NCBI RefSeq assembly: GCF_001717585.1
Contig: NZ_CP017042.1
Span: 62,001-126,000 of the forward strand
Source: Selenomonas sp. oral taxon 920
Lineage (GTDB): Bacteria; Bacillota; Negativicutes; Selenomonadales; Selenomonadaceae
DNA length: 64,000 nucleotides
Reading direction: 5' to 3'
Under the pieces are notes generated by a model. The model was given only the letters and a program-made list of their open reading frames with translations, was not told where the DNA came from and ran no database searches. Every line of letters begins with the position of its first letter. The stretch's first letter is position 1. Below are positions 26,033 through 34,466 of the stretch, piece by piece. Both the position numbers and the translations under genes were made by a program.

Positions 26033-27205
26033 TCAGTGATGGAAGAGGCGGATGTGGGTCATCGCCATTGCAATGCCGTACTTGTCGCACGTCTCAATGA
26101 CGTTGTCGTCGCGGATGGAGCCGCCGCTCTGCGCGATGTAGGAGACGCCGCTCTGGCGGGCACGCTCCACATTGTCGCCGAACGGGAAGAATGCGTCCGA
26201 GCCGAGTGCGACCCCCTTGATGGTGCGGAGATAATCGCGTTTTTCCGCACGCGTAAAGGGAGCGGGCTTCTCGGTAAAGAGCCGCTGCCAGTCCGCCGTG
26301 AGCAGGGCATAGTCGTCCTCGTCGCCCGCCGCATAAACGTCGATGGCGTTGTCACGGTCGGGGCGGCGCACATCGGTCTTGAACGGGAGGGCGAGCACCT
26401 GCGGGCTTTGGCGCAGCTGCCAGATGTCCGCCTTGTTCCCCGCGAGACGCGTGCAGTGGACGCGTGACTGCTGCCCTGCGCCGACACCGATCGCCTGTCC
26501 GTCGACGGCGTAGCAGACCGAATTGGACTGCGTATACTTCAGCGTGATGAGGGCGAGCAGGAGATCGCGGCGCGCGGCATCGGGGATGTCTTTGTTCGCC
26601 GTCGGGCGGTCGGTCAGGCAGTCCTCTGTGATGTGTACGTCGTTGCGCTGCTGCTCGAAGGTGATGCCGTACACATCCTTGCGTTCCAGCGCGGGCGGCG
26701 CGTAGCTCTCGTCCATTTGGAGGATGAGATAGCTGCCCTTGCGTTTGCTCTTTAGGATTTCAAGTGCTTTCTCCGTATACCCCGGTGCGATGATGCCGTC
26801 GGACACCTCGCCGCGCAGGAACTCCGCGAGGCTCTCGTCACAGATGTCCGAGACGGCGGCAAAGTCGCCGTAGGAGCTCATGCGGTCCGCGCCGCGGGCA
26901 CGCACATAGGCACACGCCACAGGCGAGAGGTCGCGTCCTGCGGCATGGGTCGCATGCGCGAGCGTGTCACTGAGCGGGAGACCGAGCGCGGCTCCTGCGG
27001 GGCTGACGTGCTTGAACGAGGCGGCGGCGGGCAGACCCGACATGTCCTTCAGCTCGCGGACGAGCTGCCAGCTGTTCAGTGCATCGAGCAGATTGATGTA
27101 GCCGGGGCGCCCGTTGAGGACGGTGAAGGGCAGACCGCCGTCCGCGTAAACGCGTGCGGGCGTCTGGTTCGGGTTGCAGCCGTATTTCAGTGCGATTTCG
27201 TTCAT
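26033..27205 (-). CDS. Stand-alone AICAR transformylase (PurH C-terminal domain only)
   Basis: 390 residues that cover only the formyltransferase half of PurH and lack the N-terminal IMP cyclohydrolase. The reaction is AICAR plus 10-formyl-THF to FAICAR in purine synthesis. Family marks: ALKYGCNPNQTPA at the start, SFKHVSPAGAA with the catalytic Lys-His pair, TLKYTQSNSVCYA, AIGVGAGQQSRVHCTRLAG and GSDAFFPFGDNVE. Stand-alone versions of ~390 residues exist in several Firmicutes and are not truncated pseudogenes. It is monocistronic with its own consensus promoter. A separate cyclohydrolase or full PurH is expected elsewhere. Confident in the family. Confidence 0.9.
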   Translation of the reverse strand: MNEIALKYGCNPNQTPARVYADGGLPFTVLNGRPGYINLLDALNSWQLVRELKDMSGLPAAASFKHVSPAGAALGLPLSDTLAHATHAAGRDLSPVACAYVRARGADRMSSYGDFAAVSDICDESLAEFLRGEVSDGIIAPGYTEKALEILKSKRKGSYLILQMDESYAPPALERKDVYGITFEQQRNDVHITEDCLTDRPTANKDIPDAARRDLLLALITLKYTQSNSVCYAVDGQAIGVGAGQQSRVHCTRLAGNKADIWQLRQSPQVLALPFKTDVRRPDRDNAIDVYAAGDEDDYALLTADWQRLFTEKPAPFTRAEKRDYLRTIKGVALGSDAFFPFGDNVERARQSGVSYIAQSGGSIRDDNVIETCDKYGIAMAMTHIRLFHH

Positions 27206-27244
27206 TGTAAGCGCTCCTTTTTCGCAGTGTGTTGCTTTGCTTCT

Positions 27245-27273
27245 ATTATAACGGCGCGCGGGGAGATTTTCAA
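27245..27273 (-). promoter_or_regulatory. Promoter of the AICAR transformylase gene
   Basis: On the minus strand TTGAAA (27273-27268) is followed after 17 bases by TATAAT (27250-27245), 39 bases before the start codon. Confidence 0.65.
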
Positions 27274-27366
27274 CTGAGGAGACATACGCATAAAAAGGAC
27301 GCGGCCCTTCAATCCGGCCCCTGACGTGAAGTTAGTTCGCTCTGCGCGAATGGGGTGTTTTATCCT

Positions 27367-27654
27367 TCATGGCATCGTATGTCTTGATGCAAGAGCTTCC
27401 AACTCCTGTATGAAGGCGGTGGAAAGTTTATACCTGTGCGCTTTCCGCATTTTATTGGCTGCGATGCGTTCGGCAGGGTAGCTCTTGATATGCGTTCGGA
27501 CTGTTTTTACGCTTTGTCCTACCGTATTTGCAATCTCTTCCAGTGTTGCTCCGTCGTCCGAGAAAAAATATGCCTGCAGGAGAACAAAATAGATCTTCCA
27601 ATCCGTTCTGCTTTTTGAGGTGTTGAAGTAGTTATATTCAAGATGATGTACCAA
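27367..27654 (-). CDS. Small helix-turn-helix protein, possibly a remnant
   Basis: 95 residues from a TTG; the frame is open only a few codons further upstream, to a TGA. A helix-turn-helix is visible (GATLEEIANTVGQSVKTVRTHI), as in DeoR/LuxR-like DNA-binding domains. No ribosome site is evident, and the N-terminus looks cut, since coding-like residues (FTRAREKLNALVHH) extend above the TTG. It may be the surviving end of a larger regulator. Below it lies the promoter of the AICAR transformylase gene. Confidence 0.4.
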   Translation of the reverse strand: MVHHLEYNYFNTSKSRTDWKIYFVLLQAYFFSDDGATLEEIANTVGQSVKTVRTHIKSYPAERIAANKMRKAHRYKLSTAFIQELEALASRHTMP

Positions 27655-28038
27655 GGCATTAAGTTTTTCCCGCGCTCTTGTAAAATCTCATTGACCCGAG
27701 TAATGCTCTTTTGGATCAGCCAAAGAAAACCGGTGGCAAACGGCGTTAAATCACCATAATTTCCTTGATGATTCGTGTCCTAACCGCGGTTTTTCCCAGA
27801 TGGAAAACCAAGTAGGAAAAAATCGCGTTTTTTTCCTACTTGATGCATTTGCTGAATCCCTGCCGCTCCCGCGCAGGGGGCAGTAGGCAGCATCATTTGG
27901 GACGATATCTCTGCGCACATACTATACGAAAGGAAGAAAAAAATCAATTCTGAGATAAGCGGATAGAAAAGTGTATTTTCAAAATACTGTATTTTTCCGC
28001 GCAGAAGGATTATAATAGGAGGAGAGAAAGAGAGGGGG
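27655..28038. other. Gene-free stretch with a perfect hairpin
   Basis: About 380 bases with no convincing gene. At 27811-27842 AAGTAGGAAAAAA and TTTTTTTCCTACTT form a near-perfect inverted repeat around TCGCG, which could act as a terminator in either direction. Weak GC-rich hairpins follow near 27860-27890. The 3' end carries the ribosome site of mqnA. Confidence 0.5.
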
Positions 28039-28875
28039 ATGCGTATGGTACCGCGTCTGGGGCATATTGCGTTTTTGAATGTGCTGCCGCTCACATACGC
28101 GCTTGCACACGGGGCTGCGAAGGGGCTGGATATCCTGCGCGCGACGCCGGCACAGCTGAACGGACGGCTCGAGGCACGGCATCTGGATGTGTCGGGGGTG
28201 TCCTCGATCACATATGCGCGGCACGCGGACGATCTCCTCATCCTGCCGGATGTGTGCATCGCCTCGGACGGAGACGTGCGCAGCGTGCTGCTCGTCAGCC
28301 GTGTCCCTGCAGAGCAGATCGGAAATGCGCGTGTCCTGCTCTCGGATAAGTCGGCGTCCTCGCACGCGCTCCTCAAGATTATCCTGCGCCGTGCGTACGA
28401 TGCCGCGCCGACCTATGAGACGCGTGCGCTCACGCCGTCCGACCCCGTGCCGGAGGACGCTGCGGCAGCCCTCTTCATCGGGGACGATGCACTCGAACTC
28501 TATCACAATCCGCCCGCAGGGATCTGCATCTACGATCTCGCGCGGGAGTGGAAACAGCTGACGGGCGCGCGCATGGTGTTCGGCATCTGGGCGGCGGCAC
28601 GCGGCTTTGCCGAGGCACATCCCGATGCCCTGCGGATGGTGCACGGGCGGATCGTACGGGCGTTTCGCGACTGGGATGCTGTGAAGGCGGCGGCGATTAC
28701 GGAAGTGCTCGAGGACGGGCGGTTCACGCGGGCACAGCTGACGGAGTACCTCGGCCGCGCGGTGGTCTGGCAGCTCGATGAGGCGACGCTCGCAGGGCTT
28801 CGGCTTTTTTACCGGTGCGCCGCGGAGGACGGGCTGATTGCGCATGAACCTGCGATCGAGATGGCACACGTTTGA
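28039..28875 (+). CDS. mqnA: Chorismate dehydratase MqnA (futalosine pathway)
   Basis: 278 residues. It matches MqnA, the periplasmic-binding-protein-like enzyme that converts chorismate to 3-enolpyruvoylbenzoate, first step of the futalosine route to menaquinone. Marks: LGHIAFLNVLPLTYAL at the start, LEARHLDVSGVSSITYA, the SDKSASSHALLKIIL loop, and LFIGDDAL followed by YDLAREWKQLTG. The N-terminal part lacks a signal peptide, as for cytoplasmic MqnA. Other mqn genes are not next to it. The presence of this pathway fits the Negativicutes. The start has GAGAGGGGG just upstream. Confidence 0.85.
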   Translation: MRMVPRLGHIAFLNVLPLTYALAHGAAKGLDILRATPAQLNGRLEARHLDVSGVSSITYARHADDLLILPDVCIASDGDVRSVLLVSRVPAEQIGNARVLLSDKSASSHALLKIILRRAYDAAPTYETRALTPSDPVPEDAAAALFIGDDALELYHNPPAGICIYDLAREWKQLTGARMVFGIWAAARGFAEAHPDALRMVHGRIVRAFRDWDAVKAAAITEVLEDGRFTRAQLTEYLGRAVVWQLDEATLAGLRLFYRCAAEDGLIAHEPAIEMAHV

Positions 28876-28960
28876 CGTGAATCCCTCTTTATAGTAAAAT
28901 ATTCCCATCTATATGTAAGGGATTTTATCGAAGTGAGAGAAACGAAGGGAGCGCGATGGA

Positions 28961-29662
28961 ATGAAGATGCGAAAACTCCTGTGGGTAGCACGGAATCTGA
29001 TGCGGAGGGCAGGGCGGCATAGGGAGATGCGCCGTATGCGGGGGGCACTCTCCGTTGGGACGGCACTTGCTGTGACGGCGCCGCTCGCCCTCCATGCGCC
29101 TGTCGAGGCGGCATACCTGCGCGTTGAGGAGGGGGCGCGCGGCGCTGCGGTGCAGCATGTTCAGGAGCTGCTGATCAAGGCAGGCTACCTCAACGGAGCT
29201 GCGGACGGCATTGCGGGGCCGCTGACGCGCGCGGCGATCGAGCGCTGTCAGGCGGACCACGCCCTCGTGGTGGACGGCATCTGCGGCGCTGCGACCTATC
29301 ACGTGCTTTCCGGCGGCGCGGAGTATGATCCCGTGGCGCTCGGCATTGTGGAGGAGCACGCGCCGCAGGTGAGCCGCGGCGGCGGACGCTCGGTCTACGT
29401 ATCGGCGACGGCGTACAGCGCGTACGATCCGGGCAACGGCAACCGCACGGCAACGGGAACCCCTGTGCGGCACGGCGTGATCGCGGTCGATCCCTCGGTG
29501 ATCCCGCTCGGTACGCGCGTCTTTATCCCCGGCTACGGTGAGGCCGTCGCGGAGGACATCGGCGGAGCCATCCACGGATACCGTATTGACGTTGCCTTTG
29601 ACACGCACGCCGAGGCATTGATGTTTGGGCGGCAGGATCTCGAAATCTTTATCATGGAGTAG
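28961..29662 (+). CDS. Peptidoglycan-binding / 3D-domain cell-wall protein
   Basis: 233 residues. A long basic N-terminus leads into a hydrophobic signal segment (SVGTALAVTAPLALHAPVEA). Residues ~50-110 are a PG_binding_1 repeat (RGAAVQHVQELLIKAGYLNG, DGIAGPLTRAAIE, VVDGICGAATYHVL). Residues ~150-233 form a 3D domain (TATGTPVRHGVIAVDPSVIPLGT, then EDIGGAIHGYRIDVAFD), named for its three aspartates and shared by MltA-type lytic transglycosylases and Firmicute Rpf/YabE-type proteins. It probably trims or remodels peptidoglycan. The next gene starts 12 bases after its stop, so the two may be co-transcribed. Confidence 0.85.
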   Translation: MKMRKLLWVARNLMRRAGRHREMRRMRGALSVGTALAVTAPLALHAPVEAAYLRVEEGARGAAVQHVQELLIKAGYLNGAADGIAGPLTRAAIERCQADHALVVDGICGAATYHVLSGGAEYDPVALGIVEEHAPQVSRGGGRSVYVSATAYSAYDPGNGNRTATGTPVRHGVIAVDPSVIPLGTRVFIPGYGEAVAEDIGGAIHGYRIDVAFDTHAEALMFGRQDLEIFIME

Positions 29663-29674
29663 TATGACGTTATT

Positions 29675-31534
29675 ATGAATCTCTCGACGGAGCGGGCGAA
29701 TGAGTGGATTCGCTGTGCGGCGGCTGCAGGAGCGTATTTCCTGACGCTGGTCGCGTGTTATATCAATATGGGACAGGATATGGGCGCGGAGTATTTTCTC
29801 CCTGCGCTCCTTCCTGTCCTCGCCGTTCTCATGCTCATGCAGTATGGGACGGGCGTTCCTCTCTTTTCGCGCGGCATGCTCGGGGCGATGGTGCCGGGGC
29901 TGCTCTGGTGCCTGACATTTCCTCTCCTCTATGTGTGGACGTATAAGCAGGACTGGTATCGCTCGCTGATCTTCTATGACTTCCTCATCGGGACGGCGTG
30001 TATGCTCGTACTCGCTGCACTGGGCGGCGTTCTCTTTCACCTTGGGCACAAACGCCTGACGGCGGCACTGCTCGCCGTACTTGGCTTCCTCATGTCGCTC
30101 ATCCCGCTCACGCAGATCGCCTACTATATGACCGTCTGGCACGCACTCAGCCCCGCCTCGCTCATGGCACTCTATCTGACGAACTGGCACGAGGCAGGGG
30201 ACTATATCCAGTCGACCGTGGGCGTTCTGCCTGCCGTGCTCGTTGTACTTCTATTGCTTTTGTTCATCTATCTCTCCTACCGCAGCTATCTTGTGTTCGC
30301 ACGACACATATATCCGAGCGCAGAGGGATCGCGCATGGGCAGCCTTGTTTTCGTCATGATCGTCGCGGCGGGCGTGCACATTGCGCTCATTCCTGAGTGC
30401 TCGATTGCGGGGCTTTACAAAGACGTGACGACATATGTTGAAGAGACACAGTCGTATGGTCTGCATCAGGACGATAGATATGCATCGCTCATTATAGATA
30501 CGGAGAACACGCTTGCGGCGCGTGCACCGGGGACGGTGATCTTCATCATCGGGGAGTCGGCTTCGCGCAACTATATGCACTACTACACGCCGTCCTTCCC
30601 GTATGAGAATACACCGTGGATGGAACAGATGGCGGCCGAGCGCGAAGGCTTCCTCGTCTATCGGAACACCTACTCCTCGTGGACGCAGACGGTGCCTGTT
30701 CTCGAGCGCGCGCTGACGGAGAAGAGCCAGTATAACGACAAGGAGTTCTTCGAGTCGGCCTCTCTCCTCGATGTGGCGAAAAAAATCGGCTACCATACGT
30801 ACTGGTTCAGCAATCAGGGTCGCTATGGGCAGTTCGACAGTGCGATCACGATGGTCGCGAAGACGGCGGACATGGCGGAGTGGACGGATGATTCATACAC
30901 CTTTACGACAAAGTATGACGAGAGCCTGCTTCCGTATCTCACACGCATTGACCCGAGCGTGAACAACTTCATTGTTCTTCACCTGATGGGCAGCCATATC
31001 TACTACAACAACCGCTATCCCGACGAGTGGGCGAAGTTCACTGCCGAGGACGGCGAATCAGCGATGACAAGCGCACCGTCGTATGCGAACAGCATTCTCT
31101 ATACAGACTACATTCTCTCGCAGATCTTTAACTATGCAGAGAAGAATCTGAACCTGCGTGCAATGGTTTATTTCTCCGACCACGGCGAAAACCTCAAGAT
31201 CTCACACAACCCCGACGTGTTCAGCTTTGATATGGTGCGCATTCCGTTCTTTATCTATCTCTCGCCGGAGTACCGCGCCGCTCTCCCGAACCGTACGGCG
31301 ACGCTTGCCGCGCGGCGTGAGGCATACTTCACCAACGATATGATGTACGATACGGTCTGCGGGCTGCTCGGCGCGCCGTCGAACCGCTACGATCCGCGGC
31401 AGGACTTTTCGAGCCCCGCCTACGGCTTTACGCGTGAGACGCTGACGACTATGTTCGGCAATCACGCGCTGACCGAGGACACGACGGATGAGGCTGCAGG
31501 GGACGTACGCGGAGAGAACGCACAAAACCCCTAA
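29675..31534 (+). CDS. EptA/CptA-like phosphoethanolamine transferase (sulfatase fold)
   Basis: 619 residues. Five or so membrane helices in the first ~250 residues are followed by a periplasmic alkaline-phosphatase/sulfatase-fold domain. Zinc-site marks: IIGESASRNYMHYY with the nucleophile position as the Ser of GES, LHLMGSHIYYNNRYP, YTDYILSQIF and YFSDHGENL. EptA uses Thr (GETA), whereas CptA and OpgE use GES. Such enzymes transfer phosphoethanolamine to lipid A, the LPS core or glucans, changing surface charge and polymyxin resistance. The acceptor here cannot be read from sequence. It follows the 3D-domain gene by 12 bases without a strong ribosome site, so it is likely coupled to it. Confidence 0.85.
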   Translation: MNLSTERANEWIRCAAAAGAYFLTLVACYINMGQDMGAEYFLPALLPVLAVLMLMQYGTGVPLFSRGMLGAMVPGLLWCLTFPLLYVWTYKQDWYRSLIFYDFLIGTACMLVLAALGGVLFHLGHKRLTAALLAVLGFLMSLIPLTQIAYYMTVWHALSPASLMALYLTNWHEAGDYIQSTVGVLPAVLVVLLLLLFIYLSYRSYLVFARHIYPSAEGSRMGSLVFVMIVAAGVHIALIPECSIAGLYKDVTTYVEETQSYGLHQDDRYASLIIDTENTLAARAPGTVIFIIGESASRNYMHYYTPSFPYENTPWMEQMAAEREGFLVYRNTYSSWTQTVPVLERALTEKSQYNDKEFFESASLLDVAKKIGYHTYWFSNQGRYGQFDSAITMVAKTADMAEWTDDSYTFTTKYDESLLPYLTRIDPSVNNFIVLHLMGSHIYYNNRYPDEWAKFTAEDGESAMTSAPSYANSILYTDYILSQIFNYAEKNLNLRAMVYFSDHGENLKISHNPDVFSFDMVRIPFFIYLSPEYRAALPNRTATLAARREAYFTNDMMYDTVCGLLGAPSNRYDPRQDFSSPAYGFTRETLTTMFGNHALTEDTTDEAAGDVRGENAQNP

Positions 31535-31737
31535 GCGAACCATAGTGGAGCAAGCGAGTAAAAATGTGCAGTATGTCTCAGCGGAGTTCTTTCGTTCAAG
31601 CGAAGCGCGGTTAAGCAGTCTGTCGGTATTTGAGCATACAGGCACGTGGCCGCTTGCGCAACGAGGCGTTCGTGTGGGGCTTGCACCAATAATACCTTAC
31701 AAGATGCAATTTCATACGTTCAAGAGGAGGATCCATC
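31535..31737. other. Intergenic region before the threonine-synthase-like gene
   Basis: About 200 bases. An open frame crosses it on the plus strand (IVEQASKNVQYVSAEFFRSSEARL), but it has no start signal and no family I know. AAGAGGAGG at the end is the ribosome site of the next gene. Confidence 0.3.
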
Positions 31738-32739
31738 ATGCACTTCTACTGTGAGCGCTGCAAAAAGGAATACCCCGTCGCAACGCACGCCTATGCGTGC
31801 GAATGCGGTGGGCTTTTTCGTCTGTATCAGAGCGCAATGGACGCGGAGGATCGTCACGAGGCGGTGACGCTTGGCGAGACGGAGACACCGCTTTTGCCGC
31901 TCGTCATTGACGGCTGCCGCTTCTATTTTAAGATGGAGGATCGCCAGCCGACCGGCTCGTTCAAGGATCGCGGGGCGAAGCGCCTCATCGGCGAGCTCGT
32001 GCACCTCGGCATTGACCGCGTCGCCCTCGACTCGGCAGGCAACGCGGGGGCGGCGGTCGCGGCATACGCCGCAGCGGCGGGGATCGCATGCAAGGTCTAC
32101 GTGCCTGACGATATTTCTGCCGAGCGCGCCAAGCAGATCACGGCGTACGGAGCGGAGGTTGTGCGCGTGCCGAACGGGCGCATGAACGCGAGCAGTGTGG
32201 CGCGCGCGGAGCTCGGCAGCGACTACTATGCCTCGCACGTCTACAACCCGCTCTTTGCCGATGGGATCAAGAGCATGGCACACGAGATCTATCACCAGCT
32301 GGATGACAACGTGCCCGACTACATCATCGTCCCCATTGGGAACGGTTCACTCCTCCTTGGCCTCTATCAGGGCTTCGCAGAGCTCGGCCGCCTGCCGCAT
32401 TTCGTCGGCGTGCAGAGTACGAAATGTGCGCCCGTGGTCGAGGCATTCCATGACCTGCCGGAAACGCCGCGCAAGAGCACGATCGCCGAGACCATCCGTG
32501 TGGGCGCACCGCCGCGTATGGATGATATTCTGGAGGTGCTCCGACACAGCGGCGGCGATGCGGTCGCCATCGAGGACAGCGAGATCCTAAAGGCGGCAAA
32601 GACACTCAACCGCCGCGGCATCTACGCTGAGCTCACAGCGGCGGCGGGGCTCGCGGGTGCACGTGCATTCTTCGAGGGCGGCATGCCCGACAACTACCGC
32701 GTCATCATCCCCGTCCCCGGCAGCGGGCTGAAGCGGTAA
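31738..32739 (+). CDS. Threonine-synthase-like PLP enzyme with zinc-ribbon N-terminus
   Basis: 333 residues. The first ~30 residues form a zinc ribbon (FYCERCKKEY then YACECGG) as in class II threonine synthases. The PLP lysine lies in PTGSFKDRGAK, followed by LDSAGNAGAAVAAYAA and a glycine-rich phosphate loop PIGNGSLLLGLYQG. The reaction is either O-phosphohomoserine to threonine or a related beta-elimination/replacement. It is short for a threonine synthase (usually 350-500), and typical threonine-cluster genes are absent, so its substrate is open. The Ppx/GppA gene starts four bases after its stop. Confidence 0.8.
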   Translation: MHFYCERCKKEYPVATHAYACECGGLFRLYQSAMDAEDRHEAVTLGETETPLLPLVIDGCRFYFKMEDRQPTGSFKDRGAKRLIGELVHLGIDRVALDSAGNAGAAVAAYAAAAGIACKVYVPDDISAERAKQITAYGAEVVRVPNGRMNASSVARAELGSDYYASHVYNPLFADGIKSMAHEIYHQLDDNVPDYIIVPIGNGSLLLGLYQGFAELGRLPHFVGVQSTKCAPVVEAFHDLPETPRKSTIAETIRVGAPPRMDDILEVLRHSGGDAVAIEDSEILKAAKTLNRRGIYAELTAAAGLAGARAFFEGGMPDNYRVIIPVPGSGLKR

Positions 32740-32742
32740 CCT

Positions 32743-33663
32743 ATGCTGCACGCGATCATTGACATCGGCTCCAACACCATCCGCATGGCGGTCTATCAAA
32801 TCGAGGGCAGGGCGTTCACGCTCCTCCTGAAGCGCAAGCACACGGTCGGCCTCGCGGGCTACCTCGATCACGGGCGGCTCGTGCGCGAGGGGATCGAAAA
32901 GACCGTTAAGATCCTGCGCGGATTTATGGAGTTTATCGAGACCTTCGGCATTGCGCACGTCCACGCCTTTGCAACGGCGGCGCTGCGCTCTGCGACCAAC
33001 AGCCGTGCCGCCGTGGAGGAGATCACGCGCCGTACGGGGGTTGTCGTCCGCATCGTCAGCGGCGAGGAGGAGGCAGCGTACGACTTTATCGGCGCAACGC
33101 AGAACATAGAGCACGCGGACGGCGTCATGATGGATATTGGCGGCGGCAGTACCGAGATTATTCACTACGTCGATCATGAGATGCGGGGGCGGTGGAGTCT
33201 GCCGCTCGGCTCACTTGCGATCGCCAAGGCACATGTCGGAGGGCTCCTCCCGACTGCCGAGGAGTGTCGTGCGATCCGCGCGGCGGCGGAGAGTGTCCTT
33301 GACGGTGTGCCCGATGTACGGCAGCTGCGCACGCGCCATATGGTCGGCATGGGGGGCGTGCTCAGCAGTGCGAGCCGCATGCATGGGCTGCTTTATCCCG
33401 ATGAGACGCCGCGCCTCCTGCGCGTCTCCAATCTTCCTGCGATGGCCGAGATGTTCGGCAGCGGTGCGTCCCTCAGCGAGGAACGTACCGCCGTTCTCCT
33501 GCGCTCTGCCCCCGATCGCCTGCACACCATCATCCCGGGCATCCTCATCGCCCATACCATTGCCGACACTTTCGCCGCTGCGGATATTCTCTACAGCGAC
33601 TCGGGCGTGCGTGAGGGATATATATGGAAGGAGATCATCGGGGTGGATGAAAATGAACGATAG
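32743..33663 (+). CDS. Ppx/GppA-family phosphatase
   Basis: 306 residues of the ASKHA (actin-like) fold. Visible marks are IIDIGSNTIRMAVYQ at the start (phosphate-1), ATAALRSATN, SGEEEAAYDFIGA, and the phosphate-2 loop DIGGGSTEII followed by SLPLGSLAIAK. It hydrolyses polyphosphate or pppGpp, linking phosphate storage to the stringent response. The length is that of the short exopolyphosphatase form without the HD domain. It directly follows the threonine-synthase-like gene with a 3-base gap and is probably in its operon. Two terminator-type hairpins follow it. Confidence 0.85.
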   Translation: MLHAIIDIGSNTIRMAVYQIEGRAFTLLLKRKHTVGLAGYLDHGRLVREGIEKTVKILRGFMEFIETFGIAHVHAFATAALRSATNSRAAVEEITRRTGVVVRIVSGEEEAAYDFIGATQNIEHADGVMMDIGGGSTEIIHYVDHEMRGRWSLPLGSLAIAKAHVGGLLPTAEECRAIRAAAESVLDGVPDVRQLRTRHMVGMGGVLSSASRMHGLLYPDETPRLLRVSNLPAMAEMFGSGASLSEERTAVLLRSAPDRLHTIIPGILIAHTIADTFAAADILYSDSGVREGYIWKEIIGVDENER

Positions 33664-33774
33664 AGATTCTTTGAGGCGGTAGATTTCGTGTCAACCACAC
33701 GCCGCCGGTATGGACATGGGGAAATCGAGCGATGCCGCCGGCGGCACGCCTGCCAAAGAATCTCATCACGATGA

Positions 33775-33797
33775 GTCGCCCTTCGGGGCGTCTTTTT
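33775..33797 (+). terminator. Terminator after Ppx/GppA (UUCG loop)
   Basis: CGCCC-TTCG-GGGCG followed by TCTTTTTA on the plus strand. The exceptionally stable UUCG tetraloop supports a functional terminator. Confidence 0.7.
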
Positions 33798-33822
33798 ATG
33801 GCACTTTGCACGAAATCACATG

Positions 33823-33868
33823 AAAGCGCCCGCTCATGAAGGTCGGAACCTTCGTGGGCGGGCGCTTT
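33823..33868. terminator. Long stem-loop, second terminator
   Basis: AAAGCGCCCGC pairs with GCGGGCGCTTT and an inner GAAGG pairs with CCTTC, bordered by A and T runs. It probably acts in both directions. Confidence 0.6.
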
Positions 33869-34337
33869 GTGTTTTCGGCTGCTCCGGCAGAGGCAGGGGG
33901 CTCCCCATTGTGCCGTACCCCGTGGGACACGGCAAAAGTGTATCATATATTATCAGGGGCGAAAGCGTGTTTTGGTATGGGTGGATGTGCGTGCGGACGG
34001 GGAACTGATGCGGTACTTGTCCGCTGCGGCAGGGCTGTATGCGGCTCCTTTCGGGAGCCGCACCCTGCGCGTGGACGTGCCGTTTCTTGTTTTCGTGTTT
34101 GTCTTTTGCGCTGCGCTGCGCGTGTGGCGGTCTCTCCCGCCTGTCCCGCGTTTTTCTTCCGCTCTGTGGCACTATCCGCAGATGCCGATCGGCGGCGCGG
34201 GGGTGATATTCGGATACTCCCTCATGGGGCGTCTATATCAAGTTTTTGTTCTGTGTACGTACACACAGAGGGGGCGTGCAGCCTCTTAGTTCATCTGCAC
34301 CTGAACCGGGAGCGATCCCTGCCCCTGCCGGAACAGC

Positions 34338-34463
34338 CGTCATCTTGGCGCATCTTTTCCGTCTGCTCTGCGTCAATCAGTCCTCAGCATAGGAGTTCTG
34401 TGCTTCCGGTTGATTTCCTTGATTGGACGAAAAATCTGCGCCAATCTGACCACGGTCTAAAAT
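34338..34463. mobile_element. Eroded copy of the miniature element (copy 6)
   Basis: The core CATCTTGGCGCATCTTTTCCG and the segment GGACGAAAAATCTGCGCCAA with CTGACC are in the order of the complete copies, but the GGAA-type ends are lost. It ends just beyond the stop of the minus-strand gene at 34467. Confidence 0.55.
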
Positions 34464-34466
34464 ACG

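Larger units (their letters stand above)
33664..34466. other. 800-base stretch with no credible gene
   Basis: Contains terminator-type stem-loops (33775-33797 and 33823-33868), an eroded miniature element (34338-34463) and small GC-rich hairpins such as GGCTCCTTTCGGGAGCC near 34050. Several frames are open only because the sequence is GC-rich; none has a ribosome site and a recognisable product. I do not see tmRNA, RNase P or SRP RNA signatures. Confidence 0.5.

Noticed and set aside
27811..27842. Riboswitch upstream of mqnA
   Set aside because: The hairpin is A/T-rich, terminator-like and far from the start; no known aptamer motif could be read.
28925..30190. 421-codon minus-strand frame over the 3D-domain and EptA-like genes
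   Set aside because: No ribosome site, implausible composition, and it covers two good genes on the other strand.
31488..31754. Frame across the gap before the threonine-synthase-like gene
   Set aside because: No start signal and it overlaps the true start of the next gene; reported only as a note.
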